Shown: piece after piece, positions 1-12,350 of the stretch
How positions within the stretch are numbered: the stretch's first letter is position 1
Layout: each line of letters begins with the position of its first letter
Assembly: GCA_034509495.1 (NCBI GenBank)
Contig: CM067512.1
Coordinates: forward strand, 4,740,959 to 4,804,958
DNA: 64,000 nt
Origin: Acestrorhynchus altus
Lineage: Eukaryota; Chordata; Actinopteri; Characiformes; Acestrorhynchidae
Direction: 5' to 3'
The notes under the pieces: model-generated
Told to the model about the DNA's origin: nothing
The model's input: the letters and a program-made list of their open reading frames with translations, nothing else
Databases searched by the model: none
Made by a program: the position numbers and the translations under genes

Positions 1-254
1 CAGTTAAAGTATTTTGGTTCATATAATGCATATTAATAAAATTTTATAGATACAGTACTACTGCATCTCAAAAGATTAGAATACTGTTTTTAAAAAATTA
101 TATTTGTTAAAGTTGAAGTGATACATTTCAGGGTTTGTTTGTTTTGTTGATGCTGTGATTAGTAATCTATTCAAATTTGAATTAAACATGTTCATTATAT
201 TTACTGTATTTGAGTATTAACTGACCATTTAAAGTCCTGTCTCAATATGTATGG

Positions 255-560
255 TTGGTTCAGATCAGGACTTTTGTGGACCTCCTGCAGGATTATCTAC
301 TAGAGAGGCGAATTCATGGTTCTACCAGTTATGGCAAGTCACACAGGGCCCGAAGCATCAGGGCATCCCCACACTATTGCACTACCACCACCATGTTTGA
401 CTGTTGGACAGATACTGTTTTTTCCAGTCTCATTTAAAGCTGGAAGCTCTTTCCTTGTTTGGGGCAAATAAGGCCTGCATTACCTCAGATGTTTGTCTGG
501 GTGTTGTTGTTGCTCTTGGAGGAACGTTGGTCGCTGTACATCTTAAATTGTGTGGCTATT
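255..560. repeat. probable decayed interspersed repeat
   Basis: The wording of this stretch, including the segment around 385-470 with repeated accaccacc and a following tttgactgttgg, resembles a widespread fish DNA-transposon-derived repeat that I recognise only loosely. No intact ORF or terminal inverted repeats are visible. Confidence 0.3.
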
Positions 561-922
561 CGGATCAAATCAGATCAGTATCTCAGCATTGCTCAACAAT
601 AAAGTATAAACAATCGACCTATAATTATGACATCATTGCAGATATTGATAAAACTGTGAGATGCACCAGATTTCATGACTGTATTGTGTTCATTATTGTC
701 ACATAAATAAAATATATTAACATTATTATGTGAGAAAGTGCTTCAGCGGGGAAGACAGAACTGTGCTGATGAAATATATTCACACACTTTTAAATCTCAG
801 TCTGATTTGCAGTGCTGTGGAATTTAAGCAGTAAACATATGGTTAGTCTTAGTTTACTTCACAGCTGCCTCCTCTCTCTCACCCACTCTTATACCGTATG
901 CCTTTAGCCTTAAAAGAAAAGG

Positions 923-924
<2 letters not shown>

Positions 925-995
<71 letters not shown>
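925..995. repeat. (AC)n microsatellite
   Basis: An uninterrupted AC dinucleotide run of about 71 nt in the ldb2 intron. Confidence 0.98.
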
Positions 996-996
<1 letters not shown>

Positions 997-1488
997 CCTA
1001 ATGATCTTTGGCTGTGGGATTGTATAACACCCACTCACACTTTCTGCTGGCTGTTGTTTATCAAAACCCATCTTTCTGATTCAGGCCATTTCAGTGAGCA
1101 ATATATGAGCATTTTAGCATTTTAGTGTGGTCATTTATCGTCCTATCTGGATGAGAAAGTGTCTGGGAGTGTTGTTTGCTCCAGAATATATTCTTTGAAA
1201 TTTTGTTTTGTGTAATTTTAGCCTGACTGTGAAAAGAATAACATTTTTATACTTGAGTAAAAGCAGAGAATTCCTCGATTTCTATGTCATATTCAGGTCA
1301 TCTATAAATTATGTGTAATTAGATGTGCTGTGGGGTGTTTATACAAGTTAAAACACTCTTATTGCCAAGAGTGAGGGGTTCAGGTGGTGTGTTTTTGGTG
1401 TCTGAAACATTTGCACTGTACTGTATTTATTGTTTTCTGCCAGTGTCACGTGAAAGAAGTGAACGCAAAGGATCTAATCTACATACAT

Positions 1489-1493
<5 letters not shown>

Positions 1494-1548
<55 letters not shown>
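1494..1548. repeat. (GT)n microsatellite abutting ldb2 exon acceptor
   Basis: A GT run of about 55 nt ends 8 nt before the exon at 1557. Only tttcctcag separates it from the exon, so the tract fills most of the normal polypyrimidine/branch-point zone. Confidence 0.97.
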
Positions 1549-1550
<2 letters not shown>

Positions 1551-1556
1551 CCTCAG

Positions 1557-1729
1557 CTATCGGGCGGACCCTCATCCCCCGTTACTTCAGCACAGTGTTT
1601 GAGGGAGGAGTGACAGACCTGTACTACATCCTCAAACACTCCAAAGAGTCCTTCCACAACTCCTGCATCACTGTGGACTGCGACCAGTGCACCATGGTCA
1701 CCCAGCACGGCAAGCCCATGTTCACCAAG
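1557..1729 (+). CDS. ldb2: ldb2 coding exon (dimerisation domain, IGRTLIPRYF...)
   Basis: This 173-nt exon begins with the last two bases of a split Thr codon, then 57 codons from IGRTLIPRYF to QHGKPMFTK. Acceptor is cctcag, donor aag/gtgagg. It encodes part of the conserved self-association domain. The length is not a multiple of three, so skipping would shift the frame. Confidence 0.96.
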
Positions 1730-2310
1730 GTGAGGAAGTGGAGGGTGTGGCAAGCGTGTGTCTAGAGGTGGGTGTAGTGAGGAGGGTGTGTTTGCCTGAG
1801 GTCAGGGCCCTCTGCAGACCACTGGAGTTTCTTCACACCAGAATTGTTAAACCATGTTTAAGAAAAACGCAGCAAAGTTAAAAGCACTAGCCGTGGTACC
1901 TCCTCCGCCAGACGTTACTGTTGGCACTATGCCAGTACAGCAGGTAGCCTTCTCTTGGCATTCAGTGAACACAGATTCATTCATCACACTGCCACCCAGT
2001 GAAGCACGGTTCACTTCAGAGACCACTCCACAGTCCAGTGGTGGCTGTTGTTGTTCCTAGACACTTCTGTAAGAGTAATAAGAGCACTTACAGTTGACCA
2101 GGGCAGATCTAGCAGGGCAGAAAAGTTCAAGTGCAACATTTAATGTCATTGAGGTCTCCAGTACAATTTGACTGCTTGTGTTTATATTTTAAATGAAAGA
2201 ATATTAGCTATTTATATTTACATATTTGAATGAATATTTAAATGAATAAATGATTGAATGAATAGTTGGATGAAGGGATTAATTAATTCACTGAATGAAT
2301 TGAAAAGAAA

Positions 2311-2386
<76 letters not shown>

Positions 2387-4713
2387 ACGCTCAGTCTAGG
2401 TCATCCCTGTCTGTGAGCTGGATGTGTGTGAGTGTTACAGATACGAACTGGCTGTTCTTCCCACAGATCAGTTTGTGTGTGTATGTGTGTGTGTGTGTGT
2501 GTGTGTGTCTGTATGGGAGACACAGTAAACAAAGCAATACATCAAACAAGCACAGCAACACGACACACACAATCATTCCCCGCCTTAATCACTTCCATTA
2601 TTCTATATTTGTTTATTGTCGAGAGTCATTAGGAATCCCACAGTGAAATGTCTCATACACAGAGCCTTCGAAAGCTCCTCTTCACTCGCTGTATTCACGG
2701 TTCCATTCATTTGAAACATGCGGCTAACCTTTCCCCTCTACCCTTATAGCGAGAGGCATGTTTTCAACCACAGCGTTTCAATATTTTAAGAGCAAATATG
2801 AAAAAAGTGTCCCTTCATAAAGTCACCGGGCTGGAATGCATAGATGGGTTGAAGATTAGACAGTGGAAATATTGGAGAGAGTGACGTTTACGTGTTTAAA
2901 ACCCTTCAGAAACATCCTGTCGAGTACTTTTGGGATGAACTGGGCAGTTGGGGATTAGGGGACTGGCCACAAATACTGTTGTTACTGAAAGCAATCGAAT
3001 CCTCACAGCAATGCTTCAAAATTTGCAGAAATTCTGGACAGTAGAGACAGTTACTCCAATAAACTTTTTTTAAAACCCTGATTTTGGAAGAAATAAATGA
3101 GCATGTGTCCCAATAATTTTGTCCATATATTGTATAAATACTGGAGTTGAAGCGCACTGCGGAATGTGTTCACTGGTTGTGGTGGACTGTTCTATTACAC
3201 TTTTAATTCCTCATTTAATGCAAAAAAGGGTACTTTGTTAAACAAAATATATTTTGCTCTACACCTACAATAGTCTCCTTTATTTTATTGTTTCCATCGT
3301 TCATAATATACTGTATATGTAATAAAAAATGTATAATATATCTGCTGTAGTATAACTGTTTTAGCTCAGATCCTGTTAAATCCCATAATACTGTGTGGCT
3401 CGGCTCAGTTTCAGTCTTACAGTAATTCGCTGAGATATTATAGGAAATAATATGAGTTGATTTCACACTAAAATGCTAAATACAAAAACTAATATGCATT
3501 ATTATAGAATCCCACCAGTAATTATCAGTGAAGATCACATTATTTACATATGAAAGAAACGCGGGAACAGCACTGAGAATCATGTTATTACTGAAGAATT
3601 AGCCCATTTTGCTTTGGCCTTTAAGAGTTAAATTAGGTTGAATGTGTAGACTATGCTGTTGCTCACCCCAGGGGGTTATTGCTCTTTCATCTTTTAAGGG
3701 GTAATCTCTCTGCGTTATCCCTTTTGAGTCTGAGTGTTCCTGCTGTTTCAACAACTTAAATCCATTGCTGTTGCACCGTATCAGATTTACAGTGTCCGGT
3801 TTATGCTTAAGGCATTTTGGATTATTTTGCAAATGTGTTCTGTATGACTTATCTAGAACACAGTCTTATAATCTGCTTATTAGAACGATCATGCCTGGAT
3901 AGGACACCCATAAAAGCAATGAGAAAAATGCACATTGTGTGCCCAAAAGTTTCCAGACAGACATAGCAAGCAAACACCGGGGTGTAATATTTTTTATAAT
4001 AAACAAGAAACATGTGAGAGTAATAACGAGAGGGCGCAGCTACAGATTGAACTCTGGTGGGATAATCAAGGGAGCAGAGCAGGGTTACATTTCTGATGAA
4101 TTCCCGTATTCATAATCATTATATTAATAAAAATGATTATAAATTCATTCAACAAAAATGATCAGTATAGGATTTAATATTCTGTCGCACTATATGGATT
4201 GTAAAAGTATTTGGACACCTGCTTATTCATTCTTTTGTACAAAATTAAGGGTGTTAAGGAGCATATCCTGCTTTTGGTGTTTGTAACTTCCTCTACAGTG
4301 CACAGAATTGCTGTGCGGATTTGATTGCAGTCAGTAAGTTTAGGATATTAGATGATCACCACCCCACCTCATCCCCAACTCGTCCTAAATGTACTGGATG
4401 GAGCAGCATCATTCCAGAGAACACAGTTCCACTGCTCCACAGCTCAATGCTGGGGGGCTTTATACTCTTCTAGTGCATGCCTGGCATCAGGCATGGTACC
4501 AACAATCTCCAGAGAGTCCTATTCTATTGGCAGTACTGTTCTACCGGGAATAGACAAGCTGTGTGTGTGCATTTGCACGTCTGTGTCAGCAGTGGGTGCA
4601 ACTTAAAGTAGCTGAAAGCATTCATTAGAAAGGGGTGTAATTCTGAAGCACTGAAAAAGAGGAGAGAAGGGGAAAGAGAGATAAAGAGAATTGAGTGAGA
4701 AAAGGAGTGAGAC

Positions 4714-4778
<65 letters not shown>

Positions 4779-4866
4779 CGAGCTTCTTTCAGCCTTGCTT
4801 TTTCTTCAGTGTGGTTGGTGTGAAAAAAAGAATGTAAGAGAGAGAGACAGGGAAAGGACAGTGAGG

Positions 4867-4904
<38 letters not shown>

Positions 4905-7900
4905 TAGGGAGAGTGGTCATGTGACTCGGCTGCATTCGCCAGCAGCCTCTTTTCTTGTTGATCCTCCAGAGACCATCTGTGCTGGGGGCATTGATTAGAG
5001 TGGCTCTGGCGGGATTACATCTTTGCCGTTGCCATGCCAACTAATCAGCTGTTGCCACCCCCCACCCCACCCCCCGCCTTTCCCCCCTTCTTCCTTTCCA
5101 TCCATCCTCCTCCCCCTGGTTGCCGCAGCAACGGAACATCGGTGCTCCAAGTAGCTCGGTGCTAAATTCAGCGAAACAGCAAAAAATGTTTTTCTTGCTT
5201 TTTTTTTCCTTAATTGGCAGCAGTTTTATGACCCCGGCCCCCCACTCCCAGTTTTGTGTTTTGCCAGTTTTTGTAAGCTCTTCTGAAGAATTCTCCTGTC
5301 TCCGATCCCGGGTTCGCTCGGCTCAGAAAACACAGCAGAGTTACTGCAGTTTCATCTCCAGAACAACTAAAGTCTGAACTGATCAGAAGGAAAATGAAGC
5401 TCACACTGATGAATTGTCCTCAACTCCTCTTGAAACACAGCCTGAAAGTGACTGACTGGGCTTGATATGCTTCTACATTTTGACTGTAACTTGGAGATTT
5501 AATAAAAACTATCTTTATTATTTGAATTCTTCTTTGAAAGTAGTTGTACATACATATGTAACAAAAAGACAACAGTGGTGCGTATACCCCCACAAAAATG
5601 CCAGTGTTTCAATAACTGGTTATTTGTCTTTGAGCATCAAATACAGCTTGACAACTAGATCTGATGCTGTTCATAAGTCGACATATTGTCTGCTGAGGCA
5701 TGGCATCTCACTCTTCTGGAAGGGTGGTCCTTAGGTCATTGAGGTTCTTGGGTACAGAGTTACGAGCCTCTACAAGCCCCAGGTTTTCTATGAGATTCAG
5801 GTCTGGAGAAAGTACCTCAAACCATTTGACGATGCGACCTCAATGAGTTGGAGCATCGTCGTCCTGAAACGACACACTGAACATTTGGACATGTACATTC
5901 AAAAGTTTAGAGAGTTTAGAGGAGGTCACCTTAAGTTCACCTGTAGAAGTTAGAGTGCATCAAATATCCCTAACATTTTGTGAGTAGTGTATATATATAT
6001 AGAGTTCAAATGGTACATTTGTGGCCGAATGCGTTAGCTCCCCTGGCTGTTTTCCAAAAAAATGCACGATATCTGCCAGAAAAATATTGCAATTGCACAT
6101 GTGTTATTCCTTTTGTGTGCATTGGAATAGCACCAATAGGCAGAGAAAAAAGGCAAATCTGACATAATTACACAAAACTCCAAAAATTGGCCAGACAAAA
6201 TTATGAACACGTTTACAGATCTGTGAGTAAATAACTCACCTGTGGCAAGTAACAAAAATCACACCTGAAACCAGATAAAAAGCAGAGAAGTTGTCTCAAT
6301 ATTTATATGTTGTGTCACACTAAGCATGGAGAACAGAAGGAGGAGAAGAGAACTGTCTGAGAAATTGTGGAAAAAATATCAACAATCTCAAGGTTACGAG
6401 TCCATCTCCAGAGATCTTGATGTTGCTTTGTCCATGGTGCACAACATAATCAAGAAGTTTACAACCCATGGCACTGTAACCAATCTCCCTGGACATGGAT
6501 GGAAGAGAAAAATTGATGAAAGGTTGCAATGGAGGATAGGCCGGATGGTGGATAAGCAGCCCAATCAAGGTCCAAAGAAATTCCAGCTGTCCTGCAGGCT
6601 CAGTGTCAGTGTGATATATGTGACATGTGATATAAATGTATGGATAGCTGTTTATATTAAACACGTGCTGATTCGTGACTTCGTTTTCGCTGGTGGCCTG
6701 GCAGGTGTGTACAGAAGGTCGTCTGATCCTGGAGTTCGCCTTTGATGATCTGATGCGGATTAAGACGTGGCACTTCACCATCAGACAGTACCGTGAGCTC
6801 ATCCCACGAAGCGTCCTCGCCATGCACGTGAGTGTGACATCATCACCATCATCATTTCCCCTTTCTTGCTAATCTTTGGTAGAATGGCCCCTCAGTAAGA
6901 CCACCAGAGGACCCTGTACACATCATTCAGCAGATTAAACATTGTGAGCACTTTTGAACACTGCACTGGATCTCCGTTACCTTATTTAGAGATGCTTTTG
7001 ATCTGTTTTTGGAGCTCCACGCTCATGAAAAACAAAACTTTCTGATGTGTGAGGAGCAGTTTTCCTTGCTAGGGCACAAATGTTCCTTTATCTTGGTTGT
7101 CACAATACTTTTAATATGAGTATTACAATGCCTGAGACCCCAGAACCACAGATTAATGGTCTTTCTCTGTTCTTAGTCTCGGGTAAAGTGGACTTTTGTG
7201 TGAGACTAGACGATCTTCGTTAATCAAAAGCAAAAACGAGTACAATTTTCAATTGTATTTGAATTATAACTGTAAATAATACCGAATACATTTGATTAAT
7301 AATATTCACAATTTGATATTTTGACTAGATTTTCAACACAATTTGAATAAAAATGATCTACCCATGTTGCTGTATAATCAACTATTGAGATTTGAGCTGG
7401 AGTGGGGTGTTGATTGGTGCTGGTTGGTGCAAACACTGAGATTTGAGCATAATGAATTTGCCTCGAGACATCACAATTTCACTATTTTTGATGCGTCCCT
7501 AGTAAATACTTCATTCACATTATTGACTGCTTAATAGTGTAATCATTCAAAACAAGCCACTTAACAACTACTGGCTTGTTAATGCTTAGTAAGGGATTTC
7601 CAGGGGCATTAGAATGCCCCCCATTCTGAAGTGTTACTGGATCTTCTCTGTAATTGGTGTGTTGGACATTTCCTTTTGAATTCCATGGAGAACATAGCCT
7701 GCCTTCAGGCAAATGATGCCTCTAGGTACACTGACCCTTGAGACAGGATTAATAGACATAGTAGAAGGCTTCCACAAAGCATTGTCACATCTCTGCGATG
7801 ATCATTGTCATGCATTTTCCCCTTGTGGTATCACAAATTTGATGCATTGTCACAACTCTTGTACATAATGTAATTACGTAATTATTACAAGTTTATTAAC

Positions 7901-10900
7901 AGCTGCTGGCTCGTTAAGGCTCCATAAGGGCTTTACAAGGGCACCACAATGTTTCCCTATAACCTTCAGAATTCCATGGAGAACATAGCCTGCCTTCTTA
8001 CTTCGAGGCAAATGATGCCTGTGGCTAGACCGACTCTTGAGGCAGAACTGTTTCTTTTTTTTTTTGGCGAGTTAGTACGAAAAGTTTCTGTAAAAAAAGA
8101 AACTATTTCTTTCAAGACATCAAAGGCAGCCTCAGATGAAAGAAAGTCTTGTCTACGGCAAAGAAAGGAAAACAGAATAATAACAAGGTCAAATGAGTAA
8201 TCTGCTTAATTCCGCCGAGTGTAACGAACTCCACTAGCACGCTGCGACGAAGGAAATGAAGACGGTGGCCCGCAAACCTCGCAAACTCTGCGTTTTACTG
8301 CGCCGAATGCGACGGCTTTCAGTCTCTCATTTCTATTCTGGACGGCGTAGCAGGTTGTTGCAGCTGCCAGGGTGTGCTTTTCTTTCCTTTTCTCTTTTTT
8401 TTTTTTTTGGTTTCTCTCCAGCCCCCCTGTAGATTTCGAAATGCACGATGTTGGAAAGTTTGCTCACACTACCAGCCCACTGTGTTCATGTGAAATTCAC
8501 ATGCTCTTAAATTGGGCCCTCTGGGTATACCAACCATACTGGAAGAAGGAGAGAGAGGGAGAGAAAGAGAGATAGAAAGTGGGAGAGAGAAAGAGAGAGA
8601 GATCTTAGGGATAGGGCGCTTAGGGAGAGGGGAGGAGGGGTTTCGCTGCAAGAGAAAGGCAGCGCTAATATTACTGCAGTGTATTTGATCGCTTCATACA
8701 CACTTACGCACACACATACAGCCCAACACACTTAGGGAAGAGCAGTGTGAAAGTGAAGTTAAACTTGTTTGATCGGGACTAACAAGAACAGGAGTGAGCT
8801 GGGGTGAAAATGGAGTTCCTATACACACTCCCCAATAAACACCTCTCGAAACCCACTTTAGATAAACGTCTCCTGCAGAGCTCTTTACTCATTCTATGAA
8901 ACAGGTGCCATTTCCATGCTGCACTCTTCAAAAATTTCATCAGGAGCAAATCCACTACATGAAAGATTCATGTTCATTCTCCATAAAAAGAGATGATCAC
9001 ACCTCCGGCATGAAATGACTAAAGCCGGAGTCCATAAATTTCGGGGTTTGAGGACTTAAAGGTACCGCTGGTCAGCATGAGTCCAGTAACTCTATATGAA
9101 GCGTCCTATGTAAGTGGTTGTATAAGTTGCATTTAGGAAAAAGGAAAGGCACGATAGCACTCGAAATAGAGATTAACAATGTTTATAAAGGTAGTACAGC
9201 TGTAGCTTTTACATTACATTAGGTTACAGGTAACAAAATCCGACCCGCCACATTTCAGAAGCCAAGACCTTGTTTATCCTGGTTTTAGGACGGACTCTGC
9301 CATGCTCTCCTTTGGTTTGCCATCTCTCTGGGCATCTAACTCTTTGCCATTCTGATATCTCCATCTCCATGATGTAGCACAGCACCATTAGTAGCAAAAT
9401 TAGTAGCACCACAGTATGATCACTTCAACGAATTGTCTGCCATCTAGGCATTTCTGACGAAGACCAAGTCATTTGGAGTAGTGGCATAAAAGACAAAGCT
9501 GGACTGCTACGGAGTGGAACCATATTAATCCAGGTTCTCTTTGGGATCTTAAAGTGGTCGGATTTAAGTATGGAGACCTCGTGGTGTGCACATCAATCCT
9601 GCCTTTGCTGTGGAGTGACACACTGCACCAACTGCTGGTGTGATGATCTGGGGAGCCATCTAATAGTACTGACATGACGGACACTAACAGCTATATACAC
9701 AGGACATCCTGTGGCAACGTGTTGCCTTTCATGACCAGGGCTCGCCCACACAGAGCAAGGGTTTCCAAGGAATGTCTCCTCCAGATTGCAACACTTCTTG
9801 GCCTGCCTGTTCAGCCATGTGTGGGGCCAGCTGGGACTGCAGCTTAGGCAACCTATGAATGTGTAGGAACTAAAGGCCCACCTACAACATCAGCGGGCAA
9901 ATGTGCCAAAGGATGCCATACAGAACATCTTGCCCAACCATATCTCATCTTGTATCGTGGCTAGAGGAGCCCAAGAGGGTACTAGAGCCTCTCCTTCTCA
10001 GCACTGCAGTGACACTGACACGGTGGTGGTGTGTTAGTGTGTGTTGTGCTGGTACGAGTGGATCAGACACAGCAGTGCTGCTGGAGTGTTTAAACCCTTC
10101 AGTGTCACAGCTGGACTGAGAATAGTCCACCAACCAGCACTGACAAAAGATTAGAGGGTGACCAACACAAACTGTGCAGAAACACATGTGAGCTTCCACC
10201 AGGTGGACCACCTTGGTCAGTGAGTAGTTTAAACACTCCAGCAGCACTGCTGTGTCTGATCCACCAGACAAAGTGCTCCTTTGGTAAGAAGAGCTGATAA
10301 AATTGACTGAATGTAGAAACAAGGTGGTCATAATGTTATGGTTGATCAGTGTGTATAGTTTCATTCCATTCCAACAACTCCTTCTTGTTTTTTTTTTTTT
10401 TCATCAATTATAAAAATGATTAAAAATGGAAGAAAAATGTGTATTTGGCACATTTTTTTGCCCGATAACTTGTACAGTATCTCTATGTGCCTTCAATAAT
10501 ATATGTTTAGATAACATTGCAGGGTTGTCTTCAATCCTACACAATCTTACACACACTCTTGCCTTTCCTCAAACTCACTGTCTGAACCTGTTCTGGTCCT
10601 GCTTTCTGGCTCTGAGCTTTAAGTCCCAAGCCTTTGTAGCCATAGTTGGAGAGTTAGTGTGAACAGAGCTTATAGGGTCTCTCTGAGCTAATCCTCCCTG
10701 GGCTCCTATGAAAATTCCAAATTTTGCCCACCTCTATCAATATTTATTAGCAGTTTGAGTGCACTCCACATACAATGCCCCAAAAACCTGAATCAAATAC
10801 ATATTCAAAGTAATTGAAGCATTGGCCTCCGTCCCATTACAGCCTTTTGACAAAAGCTTTTGCCCTGAACCCGTCTGGCCGATTTTCTGCTGCTCCTGAA

Positions 10901-12092
10901 ATCCCTGAAAGGAAACAAGAAACCGAAGAAACAAAAGCAGATATGCCATTTTGTGCGCATCCACTTTACTTAATTACACTCTCCAGGCCCGTATACAAAT
11001 CGCTTTGAATATGCGATAGTGGAACAGCCATAGAAACAGTCTTTTCTCCCTCTTTCCAGCCCTAAACCCTAAAATCTGAATTCACTAAAACCTCGGGGGC
11101 AAGTTCTCTCTCACTGTGTAGATACGCAGACTGAGGGGTGTTCCACTCTTCAGTCTGTAAGGAGAGTGATGAGATCCTGAAAAAAAAATGAACATTTAAA
11201 GCTTTTAGAGCATACCAGTGTGGTCACTGTCAGCCCCATGAATCTGACATCATTTAAATACCAACCGCTCTTTGTGTCGAATGGCTTCGGAGTAAGTGTG
11301 CGGATTTGCTGGACGTTCGAGAGTTTGTAAAAATACACTGCCTGTCTAAATGTTTGTGGACACTCCTTCAAAGAAGTGCATTCAGGTACTTGAAGTTGCA
11401 CGCTTTGCTGAGACTGAGATGTGCAAATGCACACACAGCTTGTGCAGATAGTCCCCGAAGAGAAGTACTGCCAGTAGTCTTGAGCAGATAAACATGAACC
11501 TTTTGGCACCACGCCTAATGACAGCAATGGGCTAGAGGGATATAAAGCCCCCCTGCATTGAGAAATGTTCTGTGCTCCATCCAATACTTTTGTGAGGGAT
11601 GTCAAGTGCTGATTGTCCAACATCCTGACCTCACCAATGCTGTTGTGGCTGAAAGCAGTCCAAAGCAATGGTCCAAAATCTGGACAGTAGAGACAGTTAC
11701 TCCAGCAAAAGCAGGATAAACTCTTTTTCGATGCCCTTGGTTTTTAGAAGACACAGTCAAAGAGCGGGTGTGCGAATACGTTTGTACAGATACTGTGTGT
11801 TGTTACAGTGTAGTAATGAGCAACAGGTGAAACAGCAGCTACTGGCTTGATACGTTAGTTACCAGCAGGCCTGATAAGGGTTTATTATGCATTATGAATT
11901 TACATAACTAATTATAACTAGTGACTCATAACGCATTTAGCCAAATGTTTTAATAGCTCACTGCTTATGATGCATTTTGCTAACAATTCGTGGTGAATAA
12001 TAATCATGGCTATAAAATGTGATGTTTTCTTATAAATATCAAGGCGGGTGTGAGCTTCTCAGTCCACATGCAGCCCTGGGTTCAGTTGTCCT

Positions 12093-12143
<51 letters not shown>

Positions 12144-12282
12144 ATGATGATTCTTCTCTCTGCTGTCAGGCTCAAGACCCTCAGGTTCTGGAGCAGCTCT
12201 CCAAAAACATCACCCGAATGGGTCTCACCAACTTCACCCTCAACTACCTCAGGGTAAGTCTGACATACACTCACACACACCC

Positions 12283-12350
<68 letters not shown>

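Larger units (their letters stand above)
1..1556 (+). other. ldb2: ldb2 intron, 3' portion (5' end outside window)
   Basis: This AT-rich sequence precedes the first visible ldb2 exon. None of the expected upstream ldb2 coding sequence (N-terminal ~80 residues) is present, so the gene's first exons lie left of the window. It holds a weak mobile-element remnant (about 255-560), an (AC)n tract and a (GT)n tract that runs up to the acceptor at 1555-1556. I see nothing else here. Confidence 0.8.
1730..6704 (+). other. ldb2: ldb2 intron (between exons 1557-1729 and 6705-6827)
   Basis: Contents are two GT microsatellites, two copies of a short interspersed element (about 2890-3135 + and 4183-4637 -), two AG tracts, a unique GC-richer block (4905-5060) and two Tc1-like relics (5545-5885 - and about 5990-6600 +). 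No additional coding exon is visible. Confidence 0.85.
6828..12169 (+). other. ldb2: ldb2 intron
   Basis: Holds a locally duplicated repeat (7548-8050), a short CpG-containing unique block (about 8200-8350), AG tracts (about 8545-8602), a Tc1-like relic (9440-9990), a long inverted-repeat element (about 10000-10350), an element 'A' copy (11330-11790) and a (TG)n tract just before the next exon. No coding exon is visible. Confidence 0.85.

Noticed and set aside
404..706. 100-codon frame near the left edge, considered as an upstream ldb2 exon
   Set aside because: It lacks the expected Trp-rich ldb2 N-terminal sequence and overlaps a probable interspersed repeat.
6320..6823. 167-codon reverse-strand frame
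   Set aside because: It is antisense to the Tc1-like transposase domain and the ldb2 exon, whose sense frames have clear family matches.
11150..11668. 172-codon reverse-strand frame
   Set aside because: It runs through interspersed element 'A'; the same non-coding element recurs elsewhere without this frame conserved.
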